Shown here piece by piece: positions 5,090-6,410 of a stretch of 6,410 bases of DNA (within the stretch, counting starts at the first letter, position 1; every line of letters starts with the position of its first letter). The notes under the pieces are model-generated. The model did no database searches, had not been told where the DNA came from, and saw nothing but the letters and a program-made list of their open reading frames with translations. The position numbers and the translations under genes were made by a program. This DNA comes from Chromatiales bacterium (GTDB taxonomy: Bacteria > Pseudomonadota > Gammaproteobacteria > UBA6429 > Thiohalophilaceae). The stretch covers positions 1 to 6,410 of the forward strand of contig JAHEDB010000136.1 of assembly GCA_024641465.1 (NCBI GenBank), read 5' to 3'.

Positions 5090-6154
5090 CTATACCTTTA
5101 AGCCGAGTCGTTCCTGCTGGTATTTACCGCTTTGTACCCGTTCACACCACACACGGTTATCCAGATACCACTGGATGGTCTTTTTCATACCGGTCTCGAA
5201 GGTCTCCTCCGGTATCCAACCCAGGTCTTGCTTGATCTTGCCGGCATCGATCGCATAGCGTTGATCATGCCCTGGCCGATCGGCCACGTAGGTAATAAGA
5301 TCCTTATAATTCTTTACCCCTGCCGGGTGCTGCGGCACCAGTTCTTCCAGAACCTGACAAATGGTATGCACAACATCGATATTCTGTTTTTCATTGTGGC
5401 CGCCGATGTTGTAGGTCTCACCAACCTTGCCCTGTGTCATAACCCGGAACAAGGCCCGGGCATGGTCATCGACATACAACCAGTCGCGGATCTGATCGCC
5501 CTTGCCGTAAATAGGCAATGGCTTACCCGCCAGGGCATTGAGGGTCACCAGGGGAATGAGTTTTTCCGGAAATTGATACGGCCCGTAATTGTTTGAACAA
5601 TTGGTGATCACCACCGGCAGGCCGTAGGTCTTGTGCCAGGCTCGCACCAGGTGATCTGAGGAGGCCTTGCTGGCCGAATAGGGTGAATTGGGTCTGTAGG
5701 TCGAGGTTTCGGTAAACAGCCCGGTCTTGCCCAGGCTGCCGTAGACCTCATCGGTGGAGACGTGATGAAAACGAAACGCCGCCTTTGGCATTTCATCCAG
5801 CTTCAACCAGTACTGCCGTGCCGCTTCCAGCAGGGTATAGGTGCCGGTGATATTAGTCTGGATAAATTCTGCGGGGCCATCTATTGATCTATCCACATGG
5901 GATTCGGCCGCCAGATGCATGATCGCATCAGGCTGGTATTGCTTAAATATTCGTCCTATCTCATCGGCATCACAGATATCGACCTGTTCAAAGTGATAGT
6001 TGGGATTATTCTCAACCGTCAGAAGGGATTCGAGGTTGCCGGCATAGGTCAGCTTGTCGACATTGATCACCGTGACGTCGGGATGTTCCTGCATCAGATA
6101 ACGAATCACTGCGGAACCGATAAAGCCCGCGCCACCGGTGACAATCATTTTCAT
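5090..6154 (-). CDS. rfbB: dTDP-glucose 4,6-dehydratase
   Basis: RmlB converts dTDP-glucose to dTDP-4-dehydro-6-deoxy-D-glucose with bound NAD+, the second step of the pathway. Numbered from the chosen ATG, 354 residues. The Rossmann motif VTGGAGFIGSAV is at 5-16. MHLAAESHVDRSI follows, and STDEVYG holds Thr134, Asp135 and Glu136, the catalytic trio at the same numbers as in E. coli RmlB. YSASKASSDHL holds Tyr159 and Lys163. The NCSNNYGPYQFPEKLIPL and QIRDWLYVDDH blocks are typical. A TTG at 6160 would add two residues, but GAGGA (6169-6165) is 10 nt from the ATG and only 4 nt from the TTG. The protein also begins MKMIVTGG, like MKILVTGG in E. coli, so the ATG at 6154 is preferred. It is first of the rfb genes, 27 nt after the ABC transporter gene. 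Confidence 0.96.
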   Translation of the reverse strand: MKMIVTGGAGFIGSAVIRYLMQEHPDVTVINVDKLTYAGNLESLLTVENNPNYHFEQVDICDADEIGRIFKQYQPDAIMHLAAESHVDRSIDGPAEFIQTNITGTYTLLEAARQYWLKLDEMPKAAFRFHHVSTDEVYGSLGKTGLFTETSTYRPNSPYSASKASSDHLVRAWHKTYGLPVVITNCSNNYGPYQFPEKLIPLVTLNALAGKPLPIYGKGDQIRDWLYVDDHARALFRVMTQGKVGETYNIGGHNEKQNIDVVHTICQVLEELVPQHPAGVKNYKDLITYVADRPGHDQRYAIDAGKIKQDLGWIPEETFETGMKKTIQWYLDNRVWCERVQSGKYQQERLGLKV

Positions 6155-6164
6155 ACTCAAAACG

Positions 6165-6169
6165 TCCTC
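6165..6169 (-). promoter_or_regulatory. Ribosome-binding site GAGGA for rfbB
   Basis: The minus-strand GAGGA lies 10 nt before the ATG at 6154 and 4 nt before a TTG at 6160. It is in the 27-nt gap after the ABC transporter gene and supports the ATG start, although the spacing is a little long. Confidence 0.55.
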
Positions 6170-6181
6170 ATTCTTTGCTTG

Positions 6182-6410
6182 TTAGTTTACTACAACCTTG
6201 CTATCGACGGTCACAGCTGGCCTATCCGGTTGATGTTCCTGCTGTAACTGCCAGAGATTTTCATACAAGCCCTTTTGCTCCAGCAATTGCCGGTGGGTTC
6301 CCTGCTCGACAATTTTACCACCATCGAGCACCAGGATCTGATCCGCATCGATGATCGTCGACAGGCGATGGGCAATCACCAGTGTAGTATGATTCTCGGC
6401 CACTTCACGC
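6182..6410 (-). CDS. ABC exporter, C-terminal end of the ATP-binding domain (partial)
   Basis: Only the last 75 or so residues are in the window; the frame is open to the right edge, so the GTG at 6403 is not the real start. The fragment reads REVAENHTTLVIAHRLSTI, containing the H-loop (switch) histidine of the nucleotide-binding domain. The typical exporter tail DADQILVLDGGKIVEQGTH follows, then a short helical end (LYENLWQLQQEHQ). This is the half-transporter exporter class (membrane domain fused to ATPase). The TTLVIAHRLSTI and LYxxLWQLQQE pattern is closest to what I know of Atm1/HMT1-type exporters of glutathione or metal conjugates, with MsbA-like lipid exporters as the alternative. Walker A, Walker B and the membrane part lie outside, so the substrate cannot be told. 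It ends 27 nt before rfbB on the same strand and is probably in the same transcript. Confidence 0.85.
   Translation of the reverse strand, partial: REVAENHTTLVIAHRLSTIIDADQILVLDGGKIVEQGTHRQLLEQKGLYENLWQLQQEHQPDRPAVTVDSKVVVN

Overview
The window looks like a chromosomal segment of a gammaproteobacterium of moderate GC. The evidence is a NarL-type response regulator close to the enterobacterial family, a complete dTDP-L-rhamnose operon of proteobacterial type, and several intergenic palindromes of kinds common in Gammaproteobacteria. I cannot name the genus. No tRNA, rRNA, CRISPR array, insertion sequence or phage gene is visible.

Layout. The left part (2-1083) reads rightward. It holds the 3' part of a narL-like response regulator gene and, 20 nt later, a single-domain rhodanese gene that is probably co-transcribed. 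Next comes a 509-nt non-coding stretch (1084-1592) with two palindromic repeats near its left end and an AT-rich right half carrying a possible sigma-54 type promoter. A rightward gene (1593-2165) follows. It encodes a stand-alone cyclic-nucleotide-binding domain with a C-terminal CxxC motif and no DNA-binding domain. A 235-nt gap (2166-2400) contains a double-hairpin REP-like repeat and a short frameshifted relic that copies the 3' end of the neighbouring S24-like gene.

The right part (2401-6410) reads leftward as one tight operon: the end of an Atm1/MsbA-type ABC exporter, then rfbB, rfbA, rfbC, rfbD, and last a small LexA-fold (peptidase S24-like) protein. Gaps are 27, 6, -1, 2 and 24 nt (ATG start used for rfbB). 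The four rfb products together convert glucose-1-phosphate and dTTP into dTDP-L-rhamnose, the donor for rhamnose in O-antigen, capsule or exopolysaccharide. The operon promoter lies beyond the right edge.

The points most worth a second look are: (1) the S24-like protein, which keeps the serine of the LexA dyad but has arginine where the lysine should be, and has no helix-turn-helix; (2) the relic of a second S24-like 3' end just beyond it, whose differences fall mainly at synonymous positions; (3) the isolated cyclic-nucleotide sensor with a CxxC tail. I did not find a clearly new multi-gene system. The rfb genes are ordinary.
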